Shown here: positions 8,562-19,440 of the stretch, piece after piece
Position numbering within the stretch: position 1 is the first letter of the stretch
Layout: every line of letters begins with the position of its first letter
NCBI RefSeq assembly: GCF_001707755.1
Contig: NZ_MBDL01000008.1
Location: forward strand, 310,001 to 374,000
Origin: Acinetobacter celticus
Lineage (GTDB): Bacteria; Pseudomonadota; Gammaproteobacteria; Pseudomonadales; Moraxellaceae
DNA: 64,000 nucleotides
Direction: 5' to 3'
The notes under the pieces: model-generated
Database searches by the model: none
Told to the model about the DNA's origin: nothing
What the model saw: the letters and a program-made list of their open reading frames with translations, nothing else
Translations under genes and position numbers: made by a program

Positions 8562-8729
8562 GACCTTATACCCATCATTATTCTTAAGTTTCACAGCTTA
8601 AACTTATTTGATGAATTTTAGTTTACGATTTGTCTAACAATAATTAATTGCTTACATTTCCCAGCAAGAAAAACTCAACTTTATAGCGAAATACAAGCCC
8701 TTTATCTCACATATTCACCATAAATAAAA

Positions 8730-8758
8730 TGGACTTTATCGTTCTTCATGCGTATAAT
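8730..8758 (+). promoter_or_regulatory. Promoter of carAB
   Basis: TGGACT (8730-8735) and a perfect TATAAT (8753-8758) are separated by 17 bp. The predicted start near 8765 leaves a leader of about 100 nt before carA. Confidence 0.65.
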
Positions 8759-8774
8759 GCAGTGTTAAGTTCAA

Positions 8775-8840
8775 GCGAGCAGACATAGGGAGGAAAGGTT
8801 TAAAAATGGCCTTCCTTTTTTTTCGTCTTCTCGCTTTTTT
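8775..8840 (+). promoter_or_regulatory. carA leader with nested hairpins, probable attenuator
   Basis: The inner hairpin is AGGAAAGG (8791-8798) pairing with CCTTCCT (8810-8816), with one bulged A. It is followed by a tract of eight T (8816-8823), so it reads as an intrinsic terminator inside the leader. The outer arms GCGAGCAGAC (8775-8784) and GTCTTCTCGC (8825-8834) pair with one mismatch and are followed by six T (8835-8840). The likely ribosome binding site of a leader ORF lies in the 5' arm of the inner stem. Attenuation by pyrimidine supply is an inference from other carA and pyr leaders. Confidence 0.6.
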
Positions 8841-8913
8841 ACAGCCTAAATTTCAGGAGCTTTGGTTTGAGCACCCCAGCAATTTTAGCCCTTGCCGATG
8901 GTACTATCTTTAA
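8806..8913 (+). CDS. Putative carA leader peptide, 35 aa
   Basis: ATG 8806 follows the purine-rich GGGAGGAAAGG (8788-8798) with good spacing. The frame crosses both T-tracts, giving the start [16 protein letters not shown]. It runs past the TTG start of carA in another frame and stops at 8913. Leader peptides that run through U-tracts are known from pyrimidine operons such as pyrBI, where tight coupling of ribosome and polymerase prevents termination. A chance ORF is not excluded. Confidence 0.45.
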   Translation: MAFLFFRLLAFLQPKFQELWFEHPSNFSPCRWYYL

Positions 8914-10006
8914 AGGTACGTCAATCGGTGCATCGGGTAGTACGACTGGTGAAGTCGTTTTTAATACAGCAATGACTGGCTATCAAGAAATTTTGACTGA
9001 CCCTAGTTATGCACAGCAACTTGTGACTTTAACTTACCCGCATATCGGTAATACAGGTTGTAATGATGAAGACGTTGAATCAGGTCGAATTCATAAAGTA
9101 TGGGCAAACGGTTTAATTATCCGTGACTTACCTTTACTGCATAGCAATTTCCGATCCACGCAATCATTGGGTGAATACCTAGAGCAACACAATGTAGTTG
9201 CTATTGCCGATATTGATACACGCAAATTAACCCGTATTTTACGTGATAAAGGTGCGCAAAATGGTTGCATCTTGGCTGGCGAAAATATTACAGAAGAACA
9301 AGCTTTAGAAAAAGCACGTGCTTTCGGCGGTTTAGACGGTTTAGACCTTGCAAAAGAATGTTGTGACCCTGAAGGCTTTGAATGGTCTGAAGGCTCTTGG
9401 ACACTTGGCCAAGGCTTCTCTCAACCAGAACTTAAATTCCATGTTGTTGCATACGATTACGGTGTCAAAACCAACATCTTACGTATGCTTGCAGACCGCG
9501 GTTGTAAATTGACTGTTGTTCCTGCGCAAACTTCTGCAGAAACAGTACTTGCTTTAAACCCAGATGGCGTTTTCCTTTCAAACGGCCCTGGCGACCCAGC
9601 TGCCTGTGACTATGCAATTGAAGCTGTAAAAACAATTGTAGAAAGCACAGAAATTCCTGTTTTTGGTATTTGCTTAGGTCACCAAATCTTGGCTCTCGCT
9701 TCTGGTGCTAAGACAATCAAAATGCCTCATGGCCACCATGGCGCAAACCATCCTGTACAAAATCTTGAAGATGGTACAGTGATGATTACTTCGCAAAACC
9801 ACGGCTTCGCAGTAGATGCAGATACATTACCTGCAAACTTGAAAGCTACGCACAAATCTTTGTTTGATAAAACCCTACAAGGGATGCATCGTACAGACAA
9901 ACCTGCGTTCAGTTTCCAAGGTCACCCTGAAGCGAGCCCTGGCCCGCACGACTGCGCACCATTGTTCGATCATTTCATCGAACTTATTGAAGCATCTAAG
10001 AAGTAA
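8867..10006 (+). CDS. carA: Carbamoyl-phosphate synthase small (glutaminase) subunit
   Basis: CarA hydrolyses glutamine and channels ammonia to CarB for carbamoyl phosphate, which feeds pyrimidine and arginine synthesis. The N-terminal CPSase domain is followed by a class I glutamine amidotransferase domain. The latter has the nucleophile in GICLGHQ (Cys about 269) and the His/Glu pair in GHPEAS (about 353 and 355). Length, 379 aa, is normal. Translation starts at TTG 8867, preceded by AGGAGC at a spacing of six; no ATG is available nearby. carB follows after 14 bp. The leader upstream looks like an attenuator. Confidence 0.98.
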   Translation: MSTPAILALADGTIFKGTSIGASGSTTGEVVFNTAMTGYQEILTDPSYAQQLVTLTYPHIGNTGCNDEDVESGRIHKVWANGLIIRDLPLLHSNFRSTQSLGEYLEQHNVVAIADIDTRKLTRILRDKGAQNGCILAGENITEEQALEKARAFGGLDGLDLAKECCDPEGFEWSEGSWTLGQGFSQPELKFHVVAYDYGVKTNILRMLADRGCKLTVVPAQTSAETVLALNPDGVFLSNGPGDPAACDYAIEAVKTIVESTEIPVFGICLGHQILALASGAKTIKMPHGHHGANHPVQNLEDGTVMITSQNHGFAVDADTLPANLKATHKSLFDKTLQGMHRTDKPAFSFQGHPEASPGPHDCAPLFDHFIELIEASKK

Positions 10007-10020
10007 TTAAGGAAGCGATC

Positions 10021-13000
10021 ATGGCTAAACGTACAGACATTAAAAGCATCTTAATTATTGGTGCTGGCCCGATTGTGATCGGACAGGCATGTGAGTTTGA
10101 TTACTCAGGTGCGCAAGCATGTAAAGCCCTTCGTGAAGAAGGCTACCGTGTTATTTTGGTCAACTCTAATCCAGCGACCATCATGACCGACCCTGCAATG
10201 GCAGATGCAACGTATATCGAACCGATTACATGGCAAACTGTTGCACAAATCATTGAGAAAGAACGCCCAGACGCAGTTCTTCCTACAATGGGTGGTCAAA
10301 CAGCATTGAACTGTGCCCTTGCGCTTGATGAGCACGGCATTTTAGAAAAATTCAATGTTGAATTGATCGGTGCGAGTAAAGAAGCCATTGAAATGGCGGA
10401 AGACCGTAAATTGTTTGATGACGCAATGCGTCGTATTGGTCTTGAATGTCCACGTGCAGCTGTTGCTAGCAACATGGAAGAAGCATTCGAAATCCAAGCA
10501 AAATTGGGCTTCCCTTCAATCATTCGTCCATCATTCACCATGGGTGGTTCAGGTGGTGGTATCGCGTACAACCGCGACGAATTCATTGAAATTTGTGAAC
10601 GTGGTTTCGACCTCTCTCCAACTCATCAGTTATTGATTGATGAATCTTTAATTGGTTGGAAAGAATACGAGATGGAAGTTGTTCGTGACAAAAACGACAA
10701 CTGTATCATCGTCTGCACCATTGAAAATTTTGACCCAATGGGCGTGCATACTGGTGACTCAATCACCGTTGCTCCTGCACAAACATTGACCGATAAAGAA
10801 TTCCAATTATTACGTAATGCGTCTTTAGCCGTTCTGCGTGAAATTGGTGTTGAAACGGGCGGTTCGAACGTTCAATTCGGTATCAACCCGAAAGACGGCC
10901 GTATGGTTGTGATTGAGATGAATCCACGTGTTTCGCGTTCATCTGCACTTGCATCTAAAGCTACTGGTTTCCCAATTGCACGTATCGCTGCAAAATTAGC
11001 TGTGGGTTATACCCTTGATGAGTTGAAAAACGACATCACAGGTGGCACAACACCTGCATCTTTCGAACCAGCAATCGACTACGTTGTAACAAAAATTCCT
11101 CGTTTCAACTTTGAAAAATTCCCACAAGCAGATGCAGTTTTGACTACACAGATGAAATCTGTGGGTGAAGTGATGGCCATTGGTCGTAACTTCCAAGAGT
11201 CTTTACAAAAAGCACTTCGTGGTCTTGAAGTCGGTGCGTGTGGTTTTGACGAAAAAATTGAAATTGGTGCTGACGGCGCGAAAGATAAAATTCTTCAAGA
11301 GCTTAAAGTTCCAGGCCCTGAGCGTATTTGGTATATCGCAGATGCTTTCCGTCACGGCTTTAGCTTAGATGAAATCTTTGCTGCAACCAATATCGACAAA
11401 TGGTTCTTGATTCAAATTGAAGACATTATTAAGTCTGAAGAACAAATCAAAACTTTAGGTTTTGGCGATTTGAATGCCGACAACATCCGCTCGTTCAAAC
11501 GCAAAGGTTTGTCAGATCTTCGTATTGCAGATTTGATGGGTATTTCACAAAAGCAATTCCGTAAACACCGTTGGAACTTAGGCGTAATGCCAGTTTACAA
11601 ACGTGTGGATACCTGTGCAGCAGAGTTTGAATCTGATACTGCTTACATGTATTCAACTTACGATGAAGAATGTGAAGCAAACCCATCGACCAAAGATAAA
11701 ATCATGGTGATTGGTGGTGGCCCGAACCGTATTGGTCAAGGTATCGAATTCGATTACTGCTGTGTACACGCAGCCCTTGCAATGCGTGAAGATGGTTATG
11801 AAACCATTATGGTCAACTGTAACCCTGAAACGGTTTCTACTGACTATGACACTTCAGATCGTTTGTACTTCGAACCAATCACTTTAGAAGATGTACTGGA
11901 AATTGTACGTATCGAGAAGCCTAAAGGCATTATCGTACAGTACGGTGGTCAAACACCTTTGAAATTGGCTCGTGCGCTTGAAGAAGCGGGTGCGCCAATT
12001 ATTGGTACATCACCTGACGCAATTGACCGTGCAGAAGACCGTGAACGTTTCCAGCAAATGATTCAACGTCTGCAACTTCGCCAACCAAACAACAGCATTG
12101 TAAAATCTGCTGAAGAAGGTATGGCTGAAGCATCTAAAGTGGGTTATCCATTGGTTGTACGCCCATCGTATGTATTGGGTGGCCGTGCAATGGAAATCGT
12201 TTATAACGACGACGAATTGAAACGCTACCTACGTGATGCGGTTCAAGCATCTAACGAAGCGCCTGTATTACTTGACCGTTTCCTAGATGATGCTATTGAA
12301 GTTGATGTGGACTGCGTATCTGACGGTAAAGATGTGGTGATCGGCGGGATCATGCAGCATATTGAACAAGCGGGTATTCACTCAGGTGACTCTGCATGCT
12401 CAATTCCTCCTTACTCTCTTTCAAATGAGATTCAGGACGAAATGCGTCGTCAAACTGTTGCGATGGCAAAAGAGCTTGGCGTGATTGGTTTGATGAACGT
12501 ACAGTTTGCTGTAAAAGGTAATGACGTTTACATTTTAGAAGTGAATCCACGTGCATCACGTACTGTGCCATTCGTTTCTAAATGTATCGGCGAGTCTTTA
12601 GCAAAAGTTGCTGCACGTTGCATGGCGGGACAATCTTTAGTCTCTCAAGGCTTTACTAAAGAAATTATCCCGACGCACTTTGCAGTAAAAGAAGCTGTGT
12701 TCCCATTCAACAAATTCCCAGGCGTTGACCCTATTCTTGGCCCAGAGATGAAATCTACAGGCGAAGTCATGGGCGTTGGTAAATCTTTTGGTGAAGCGTT
12801 CTATAAAGCTGTGTTAGGCTCTAATGACCGCTTACCAGGTCTTCCAACCGAAGGTGAAGTAAAACATGCGTTCTTATCTGTCCGTGAGTCAGATAAGCCA
12901 CGTGCGGTTGGTATTGCTAAACAGTTGACTAATCTTGGCTTTAAAGTTATCGCAACTGGCGGTACTTATAACGTGATCAAAGAAGCTGGTATTGAATGTG

Positions 13001-13251
13001 AACGTGTGAATAAAGTCACCGAAGGTCGTCCTAATATTGTGGACCGCTTGAAAAATGGCGAAGTTCACCTCATTATCAACACATCTGAAGGCAAACAAGC
13101 ACAGCAGGATTCATTCTCAATCCGTCGCTCTGCACTTCAAGGTAAAGTGTATTACACAACGACCTTGAATGGTGCCGATGCGGTATGCCAAGCTTTAGCA
13201 ATTAAATTGCCAATGGACGTTTACCGTTTGCAAGACCTTACTAAAGGTTAA
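10021..13251 (+). CDS. carB: Carbamoyl-phosphate synthase large subunit
   Basis: CarB makes carbamoyl phosphate from bicarbonate, ammonia and two ATP. Its 1076 residues show the internal duplication of the family. The first ATP-grasp half begins [20 protein letters not shown] and the second begins [19 protein letters not shown] around residue 560. A C-terminal MGS-like allosteric domain (about 940-1076) binds UMP, ornithine or IMP in relatives. The gene directly follows carA in an operon ended by the terminator at 13269-13298. No ORF separates carA and carB. Confidence 0.98.
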   Translation: MAKRTDIKSILIIGAGPIVIGQACEFDYSGAQACKALREEGYRVILVNSNPATIMTDPAMADATYIEPITWQTVAQIIEKERPDAVLPTMGGQTALNCALALDEHGILEKFNVELIGASKEAIEMAEDRKLFDDAMRRIGLECPRAAVASNMEEAFEIQAKLGFPSIIRPSFTMGGSGGGIAYNRDEFIEICERGFDLSPTHQLLIDESLIGWKEYEMEVVRDKNDNCIIVCTIENFDPMGVHTGDSITVAPAQTLTDKEFQLLRNASLAVLREIGVETGGSNVQFGINPKDGRMVVIEMNPRVSRSSALASKATGFPIARIAAKLAVGYTLDELKNDITGGTTPASFEPAIDYVVTKIPRFNFEKFPQADAVLTTQMKSVGEVMAIGRNFQESLQKALRGLEVGACGFDEKIEIGADGAKDKILQELKVPGPERIWYIADAFRHGFSLDEIFAATNIDKWFLIQIEDIIKSEEQIKTLGFGDLNADNIRSFKRKGLSDLRIADLMGISQKQFRKHRWNLGVMPVYKRVDTCAAEFESDTAYMYSTYDEECEANPSTKDKIMVIGGGPNRIGQGIEFDYCCVHAALAMREDGYETIMVNCNPETVSTDYDTSDRLYFEPITLEDVLEIVRIEKPKGIIVQYGGQTPLKLARALEEAGAPIIGTSPDAIDRAEDRERFQQMIQRLQLRQPNNSIVKSAEEGMAEASKVGYPLVVRPSYVLGGRAMEIVYNDDELKRYLRDAVQASNEAPVLLDRFLDDAIEVDVDCVSDGKDVVIGGIMQHIEQAGIHSGDSACSIPPYSLSNEIQDEMRRQTVAMAKELGVIGLMNVQFAVKGNDVYILEVNPRASRTVPFVSKCIGESLAKVAARCMAGQSLVSQGFTKEIIPTHFAVKEAVFPFNKFPGVDPILGPEMKSTGEVMGVGKSFGEAFYKAVLGSNDRLPGLPTEGEVKHAFLSVRESDKPRAVGIAKQLTNLGFKVIATGGTYNVIKEAGIECERVNKVTEGRPNIVDRLKNGEVHLIINTSEGKQAQQDSFSIRRSALQGKVYYTTTLNGADAVCQALAIKLPMDVYRLQDLTKG

Positions 13252-13266
13252 TTAAGTTACCGATAA

Positions 13267-13299
13267 GTCCCGTCACCTTATTGGTGGCGGGATTTTTTT
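13267..13299 (+). terminator. Terminator of carAB
   Basis: The stem CCCGTCACC / GGTGGCGGG, with one wobble pair and a TTATT loop, is followed by seven T. Confidence 0.85.
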
Positions 13300-13348
13300 A
13301 TTTTATAACCCTGTATTTTTTAATACATAACAACTGTGAGGGACAACA

Positions 13349-13825
13349 ATGAAACGTTATCCTATGACACCTGAAGGCAAAATTGCCTTAGAGAAAGAAT
13401 TACTTCAACTTAAGTCGGTTGATCGTCCGCGTATTATTGCAGCAATTGCAGAAGCACGTGAACATGGGGATTTGAAAGAAAATGCAGAATACCATGCTGC
13501 TCGCGAGCAACAAGGTTTCTGTGAAGGCCGTATTCAAGATATTGAAGGCAAATTGGGCGCAGTTCAAGAAATTGATATTAAAACCCTTGAGCAAAATGGC
13601 CGTGTTGTTTTTGGTGTAACTGTAACCATTGAAAACTTAGACACAGAAGAAAAAAAGACGTATAAGATTGTTGGCGATGATGAAGCAGACTTCAAAATCA
13701 ATAAAATCTCTGTAAACTCACCGATTGCACGTGGTCTTTTGGGTAAAAATGAAGGCGATGAAGCAAAAATTCAAACACCAAATGGTGAAGTTGAATACGA
13801 AATTGTGAAAGTTGAATATCTTTAA
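13349..13825 (+). CDS. greA: Transcription elongation factor GreA
   Basis: GreA stimulates transcript cleavage by backtracked RNA polymerase. The 158 residues comprise the N-terminal antiparallel coiled coil (about 1-75) and a C-terminal FKBP-like domain. The coil tip carries the acidic and charged signature [19 protein letters not shown], and the conserved end of the second domain is seen in [14 protein letters not shown]. It starts at ATG 13349 behind GTGAGGGA and is transcribed singly, ending at the terminator at 13849-13871. It often follows carB in gamma-proteobacteria. Confidence 0.97.
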   Translation: MKRYPMTPEGKIALEKELLQLKSVDRPRIIAAIAEAREHGDLKENAEYHAAREQQGFCEGRIQDIEGKLGAVQEIDIKTLEQNGRVVFGVTVTIENLDTEEKKTYKIVGDDEADFKINKISVNSPIARGLLGKNEGDEAKIQTPNGEVEYEIVKVEYL

Positions 13826-13848
13826 AAGTTAAAGATTCAATCTTGAAG

Positions 13849-13871
13849 CCCCTCTTTTGAGGGGTTTTTTT
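13849..13871 (+). terminator. Terminator of greA
   Basis: The stem CCCCTC / GAGGGG has a TTTT loop followed by seven T. Confidence 0.85.
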
Positions 13872-13929
13872 GTATTTTTTTGATTCCTTAGATTATAATT
13901 AACTCAATAAAAACAAAGAATTAGAACCA

Positions 13930-14136
13930 ATGAATGATCGTCTCATACAAACTTTTTACTCTGCTTTTGGCGGTGTGTTCTTGGGTGTCATGATTGCTAT
14001 TTTTTGGTCTTTTTATGTCAGTACGCAAACGAATACTACACAAATTATCTCAATCCCCCCCCCTTTCAGCACTTTGCAGTTTCTTATTTCCCAATCTAGC
14101 CCCATATGGGTTCAGAGCATTTTGGAATTTTTTTAG
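13930..14136 (+). CDS. Small membrane protein with an internal C9 tract, 68 aa
   Basis: One hydrophobic segment is clear (about residues 12-31, GVFLGVMIAIFWSFYV) after a short polar N terminus. Residues 43-45 (PPP) are encoded by nine consecutive C (14055-14063), an unusual homopolymer in this AT-rich DNA. Loss of one C keeps an open frame ending close to the present stop. Gain of one C gives FQHFAVSYFPI and then stop. The C-terminal third is therefore uncertain and could be phase-variable or a sequencing error. I do not recognise the family. Confidence 0.5.
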   Translation: MNDRLIQTFYSAFGGVFLGVMIAIFWSFYVSTQTNTTQIISIPPPFSTLQFLISQSSPIWVQSILEFF

Positions 14137-14267
14137 ATAAATAGCTTCTTATTACTCAACTATTTTTGGCTTATAACTGTAAACCACGACAGCACCAACC
14201 TCTACAATGGCGAAAGCATTGCGCAAATACGCTATAATCTTAAAAGCGCTCTTTACACTGTATTTTT

Positions 14268-14900
14268 ATGTCTGAAAAATTGATTAATTCCCCTGTAAAA
14301 CATTGGTGTGAATTTGAATTCATTTCTAAAACAGTGAAGAATCCGAATATCCATATTAAAGGCAATTATTCATATTATTCAGCTTATTGGGATCAAGGTT
14401 TTGAACGCTGTGTGGTGCGATATCTACATGATAAGCCTGCTACAGCAGAAAAACCGATAGATCAGCTACACATCGGCAACTTTGTCTGTTTAGGTGCTGA
14501 ATGCGTCATTATGATGGGTGGCAACCAATTGCATCGTACCGACTGGATTTCAGCCTTTCCATTCGATACCCGTAGTTTCGTTCCTGCTGGCGACACAATC
14601 ATTGGCGATGGTTGCTGGATTGGCTCCCGCGCCATGATTATGCAAGGTGTAACACTTGGCGAAGGCGTTGTGGTCGCAACAGGTGCCGTTGTGACAAAAG
14701 ATGTACCACCTTATGCAGTTGTAGGTGGTGTCCCTGCCAAAATTATTAAATATCGCTTTTCTGAAACAGACATAGAAAAACTGCTTGCACTTAAACTGTA
14801 TGACTTAGATGAAAAGCAGTTTTTAAAAATGCGTGAACAATTGCAAACGGATGATGTTGCTCAATTAATCGAATACTTTGACCCGCTAGCCTTTCAATAG
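14268..14900 (+). CDS. CatB-related O-acetyltransferase (xenobiotic acetyltransferase family)
   Basis: The protein belongs to the left-handed beta-helix acetyltransferases that include CatB chloramphenicol and Vat streptogramin acetyltransferases. Diagnostic pieces are VKNPNIHIKGNYSYYSAYW (about 23-41), the catalytic His segment MGGNQLHRTDW, GDTIIGDGCWIGSRAMIMQG (about 108-127) and VTKDVPPYAVVGGVPAKIIKYRF. Length, 210 aa, is normal. The substrate cannot be read from sequence. Chromosomal members are often not resistance genes. It stands alone, with a poor ribosome binding site, beside the decayed vgrG. Confidence 0.88.
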   Translation: MSEKLINSPVKHWCEFEFISKTVKNPNIHIKGNYSYYSAYWDQGFERCVVRYLHDKPATAEKPIDQLHIGNFVCLGAECVIMMGGNQLHRTDWISAFPFDTRSFVPAGDTIIGDGCWIGSRAMIMQGVTLGEGVVVATGAVVTKDVPPYAVVGGVPAKIIKYRFSETDIEKLLALKLYDLDEKQFLKMREQLQTDDVAQLIEYFDPLAFQ

Positions 14901-15169
14901 AAATAAGATTGCTCATTGATTTTTTCTTTTAGGTAAGCGTTATCTGATGTAGATGAGCAGTTAACTAGAATTGCTGATAAGGTTTTTTCTTTAAAATCAT
15001 GAAATAATTGTAATTTTCTGGCTCATTTGAATCCAATTTTAATGCGATCAGATCATAGATTTTTATAATCAAAATAGCAAATCTGTCTCAAGATGAATGA
15101 TCTTACCTTCTTAAGCAGGATTCAGGTTAATATACAAAATATAAGCTACTCTTCTGTCCTAGCTGAGTA
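14901..15169. other. Non-coding stretch downstream of the vgrG remnant
   Basis: There is no intact gene. The minus strand from about 15085 down to a stop at 14965-14967 is open and protein-like, with the pieces LIALKLDSNEPENYNYF and LKKKPYQQF. It may be the end of a lost gene downstream of vgrG. Confidence 0.35.
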
Positions 15170-16996
15170 TCATCTAAATGTAGGATTAATATTTTTTTCT
15201 TTGATTATTCTGACAATTGAGTACAAAACCGATCGGCGCACATGCGTATTATTATAAAAACCTTGATGATCAAATCTCAATTGGTTATAACCTTCGCCAC
15301 CGACTTCTTTCGAACGGATACCGCTGAGTTTTTTAGTGTCCAGCAATTGTCCTTTAAGATCAAACTGGGTCGGATTTCGCCGTGCTTCATGAATACGACC
15401 TGTCACGAATGGGCGATCAATGTTGCCATCAAAGAAGTCGATGACGACGATCTCATCTTTACGTGGTAAGAACCGTGCGCCATAACCTTCGCCTGCCCAA
15501 GGGGTAAGCACATCCACCCATGCTGAGTCAGTGTCATTGTCATTGTCATTTGAACCCGCACCACCATCATGGGAATGGTCTTCAGTTCGAGTAAACAAGA
15601 ATCGGACTTTTATCCTTCCCCATTCATCGACATGAATTTCTTCTCCATCTGTGGTGACTTTGGCTCGTTGTACATATGCGGTCGGACGGTGCACCAATGG
15701 ATCATATTCAGGGACAATATTGATACTTCGACGTACGACATTGAGTTCATTGGCTTGACGCTCTTCATCACTGTCTTTATTGGTTTGCCAATGACTAAGA
15801 GTAAGTAGTTTTTCAACTTGGTTTTGAATGTCTTTGGGAAGATTATTTTGATTGTAAAAGTGCTTATTGAGTATGAGAAATTCTTTATCACTACCACTAT
15901 GATTTTTATCTAGCTCAGGATGCTCCACAAGCTGAAACCAATACCCGACTTGAATATCACGCACACTGCTATGCGCTGTAAAATATTTAGCTTGCAACGC
16001 TTGGTATTGATTAAGGTGATTGTTCAGTTTATGAAGTTGCTCATTGCCTGAAGTCGTCGCCTGATCTTCATATTTAAGATCACGAATCCATGCAGGTGAA
16101 ACGTTCCAAGCTTGTTCCAGACTGAGACTTTCATTATCTCGTTGTGAACTGGGCTGATGTGAACTTAGCACGGAGCCACTGGCATCTTCTTGACTTAGAC
16201 TTCTGCTTGCCAACGTTGAACATGTATTGCTGTCGATTGTAGCTGGCGTTGTGCAATAAAACTGGTGATGCTGTCATATTGCTCTGTGGCATTGCTACGG
16301 TGATATCGAATATTTCTACGCTCAATGGCTTTGAATTGAGTATTGTCATCTAATTAGGCGTAATTGTTGTGGTTCAATATTTTCACTATTGCTTGCAACT
16401 ATATATTTGGACTCGTCTACCAGCCAATTTATTGCCTCTTCACGCATTAATCTCGTCAAATAAGCATAATCTGATTCATTCGATTGCATTGAAAAAGGGC
16501 GAACATTATAAGTTTTGGTTAAGCCACTAGTATCTAGTTTTAAACTTGAAGTAAACAATGAACTTTTAGATTGCCACTCCTTAAAAATAACTTCGCAAAT
16601 TTCCACAATGCTTTTATTCATAAATACGCGACTATTGCGTCGCTTATGTCATAAGCTCGTTGGGTCTTGCATCGTTAAGCGATAAAGACTAAAAGCACCA
16701 TCTGATTGACCTTGGCTTGCACTTGTAACAATTCCTGTCGCTCTAAACAACTGACTTGAATCTGTCACTTGATCCACTGCCACCTGACAGCCAATGAATT
16801 GTTTGAGTTCGATGAATGGATGCGTCGATAAACAGATAAGTTCTGCTGACAATCCATCATTGATGCCATGATGACCATCAATGCGTTGCAACATAATTTG
16901 TGAATCAAGTGCTAAATTTGAAAATTGAATACTAATCGCACGTTTTTGTGTTCCAAAGCCAAATTGCTCCAGAATGCCAAAAATATTATTGAACAT
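15170..16996 (-). pseudogene. vgrG: Decayed type VI secretion VgrG spike gene
   Basis: Intact VgrG forms the T6SS trimeric spike (gp27/gp5-like). The N terminus (16996-16652) reads as VgrG, for example IQFSNLALDSQIMLQRIDGHHGI. The middle has NVRPFSMQSNESDYAYLTRLMREE. The distal part has the classic YVQRAKVTTDGEEIHVDEWGR, AWVDVLTPWAGEGYGARFLPRKDEIVVIDFFDG, TGRIHEARRNPTQF and VGGEGYNQLRFD. Four lesions are visible: an in-frame TGA at 16649-16651 where Trp is expected, an extra base near 16351, a missing base near 16195-16203, and an abrupt non-homologous ending after RFD. About 600 codons remain, so effector-carrying 3' sequence is lost. No other T6SS gene is in the window. Confidence 0.9.
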
Positions 16997-17310
16997 TATT
17001 TTATGACCTTATTTTTAATATTTTTTATTCATTATTTAAAATAATTTTAACAAAAATGAAGCTACATACTCAAACACTATCAGGCATTTTTTATTTTAAT
17101 TCGACCAAAAACCTTCAATAATTCTAATGATACATTAACCAGACTAGTCCTTTTTTGACATTTGAGTGATCATTAATATTTTAAATCATGCGATTTTGTT
17201 CTGAACGATCTGACAAACTGTTAATTGTTGCAGAATGAAAAATTAAATAGTGCCCATAGATCGAAAAATTACAGCGGTCTTTCTTCCAATTATCATCATT
17301 TTATTTATTT
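16997..17310. other. AT-rich intergenic stretch upstream of the vgrG remnant
   Basis: I see no gene, RNA or clear repeat here. It would have held the promoter of the former vgrG. Confidence 0.4.
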
Positions 17311-17345
17311 TAAATAAAAAAAGACCACGTTTTGGAACGTGGTCT
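17311..17345 (-). terminator. Terminator of tRNA-Met
   Basis: The perfect 10-bp stem AGACCACGTT / AACGTGGTCT has a TTGG loop. On the minus strand it is followed by TTTTTTATTT. Confidence 0.85.
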
Positions 17346-17352
17346 ATAAAAA

Positions 17353-17429
17353 TGGTGGCTATGACGGGACTTGAACCTGTGACCCCCGCATTATGAGTGC
17401 GGTGCTCTAACCAACTGAGCTACATAGCC
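17353..17429 (-). tRNA. tRNA-Met(CAU), elongator type
   Basis: The 77-nt tRNA has the acceptor stem GGCTATG / CATAGCC, discriminator A and encoded CCA. The anticodon loop CTCATAA reads CAU and the D arm is AGCTCAGTTGGTTAGAGC. The first acceptor pair is G-C, so it is not the initiator. The overall sequence resembles E. coli elongator Met rather than the lysidine-modified tRNA-Ile2. Confidence 0.95.
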
Positions 17430-17444
17430 AAAACTTGTGCGCGC

Positions 17445-17473
17445 ATTATGTGGGTTTATTTAAAAACCGTCAA
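17445..17473 (-). promoter_or_regulatory. Sigma70 promoter of tRNA-Met
   Basis: On the minus strand TTGACG (17473-17468) and CATAAT (17450-17445) are spaced 17 bp apart. They place the start about ten bases upstream of the tRNA 5' end. Confidence 0.7.
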
Positions 17474-17502
17474 GTATATAATGCGCTTAATTGATCAAAA
17501 TT

Positions 17503-17880
<378 letters not shown>

Positions 17881-17905
17881 GGGCGCATTTTATCAAACTT
17901 CTGAA

Positions 17906-18677
<772 letters not shown>

Positions 18678-18799
18678 TTATTTTGTAGAACCTTATTTTA
18701 GCAAACTCTTGTTTTATGTTGAAGAAACTCCATTAATTTAAAAACTTCCCCTATCTTCAAGTTCGGGTACAATAGTTATAACTTTGGAAGTTTCTGATT

Positions 18800-19276
18800 A
18801 TGTCGAAAGTCACTGTAGTTAAAAAAAATACTGGCGGAACCATTGCTCAAAACAAGCGTGCCCGTCACGATTATTTTATTGAAGAGAAATTTGAAGCTGG
18901 ACTTTCTTTGCAAGGCTGGGAAGTTAAATCGCTTCGTGCAGGTCGTATGACCTTAAGTGAAAGCTATATTACCTTTAAAAATGGTGAGGCTTATTTATTC
19001 GGTGCTCAAGTGCAACCGTTGCTTAGTGCATCTACACATATTGTGCCTGAAGCACGTCGCACACGTAAACTTTTACTCAGTAAGCGTGAACTTGAAAAAT
19101 TAATGGGTTCAGTCGAGCAAAAAGGTTATTCGTGTGTGCCTTTAGCCTGCTACTGGAAAGGCCGTTTAGCCAAATTGGAAATTGCTTTGGTTAAAGGTAA
19201 ACAGTTGCATGATAAACGTGCAACTGAAAAAGACCGTGACTGGCAACGTGATAAAGCTCGTATTTTTCATAAATAA
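18800..19276 (+). CDS. smpB: SsrA-binding protein SmpB
   Basis: SmpB delivers tmRNA to stalled ribosomes. The 158-aa beta-barrel protein has the hallmark [31 protein letters not shown] and [16 protein letters not shown]. The basic C-terminal tail, with [18 protein letters not shown], enters the ribosome. The ATG at 18800 follows a TACAAT hexamer (18768-18773) that could be its -10 box. The tmRNA gene itself is not in the window. The gene is divergent from coaD. Confidence 0.98.
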   Translation: MSKVTVVKKNTGGTIAQNKRARHDYFIEEKFEAGLSLQGWEVKSLRAGRMTLSESYITFKNGEAYLFGAQVQPLLSASTHIVPEARRTRKLLLSKRELEKLMGSVEQKGYSCVPLACYWKGRLAKLEIALVKGKQLHDKRATEKDRDWQRDKARIFHK

Positions 19277-19284
19277 TGCCGTCA

Positions 19285-19313
19285 TAAAAAAACCTCCATA
19301 TGGGGGTTTTTTT
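19285..19313 (+). terminator. Terminator of smpB
   Basis: The stem AACCTCC / GGGGGTT, with one wobble pair and an ATAT loop, is preceded by A7 and followed by T7. Confidence 0.8.
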
Positions 19314-19440
19314 ATTGCATGCGCGAAAAAAACTTCAAATTGTCATCATCATTTTATGAAAATTTTCAATGACTCGATCAATGCTTAGCCACTGCACTCA
19401 TTTAAATTTTTTAAACTATACATATAAGCTGACTTACACG

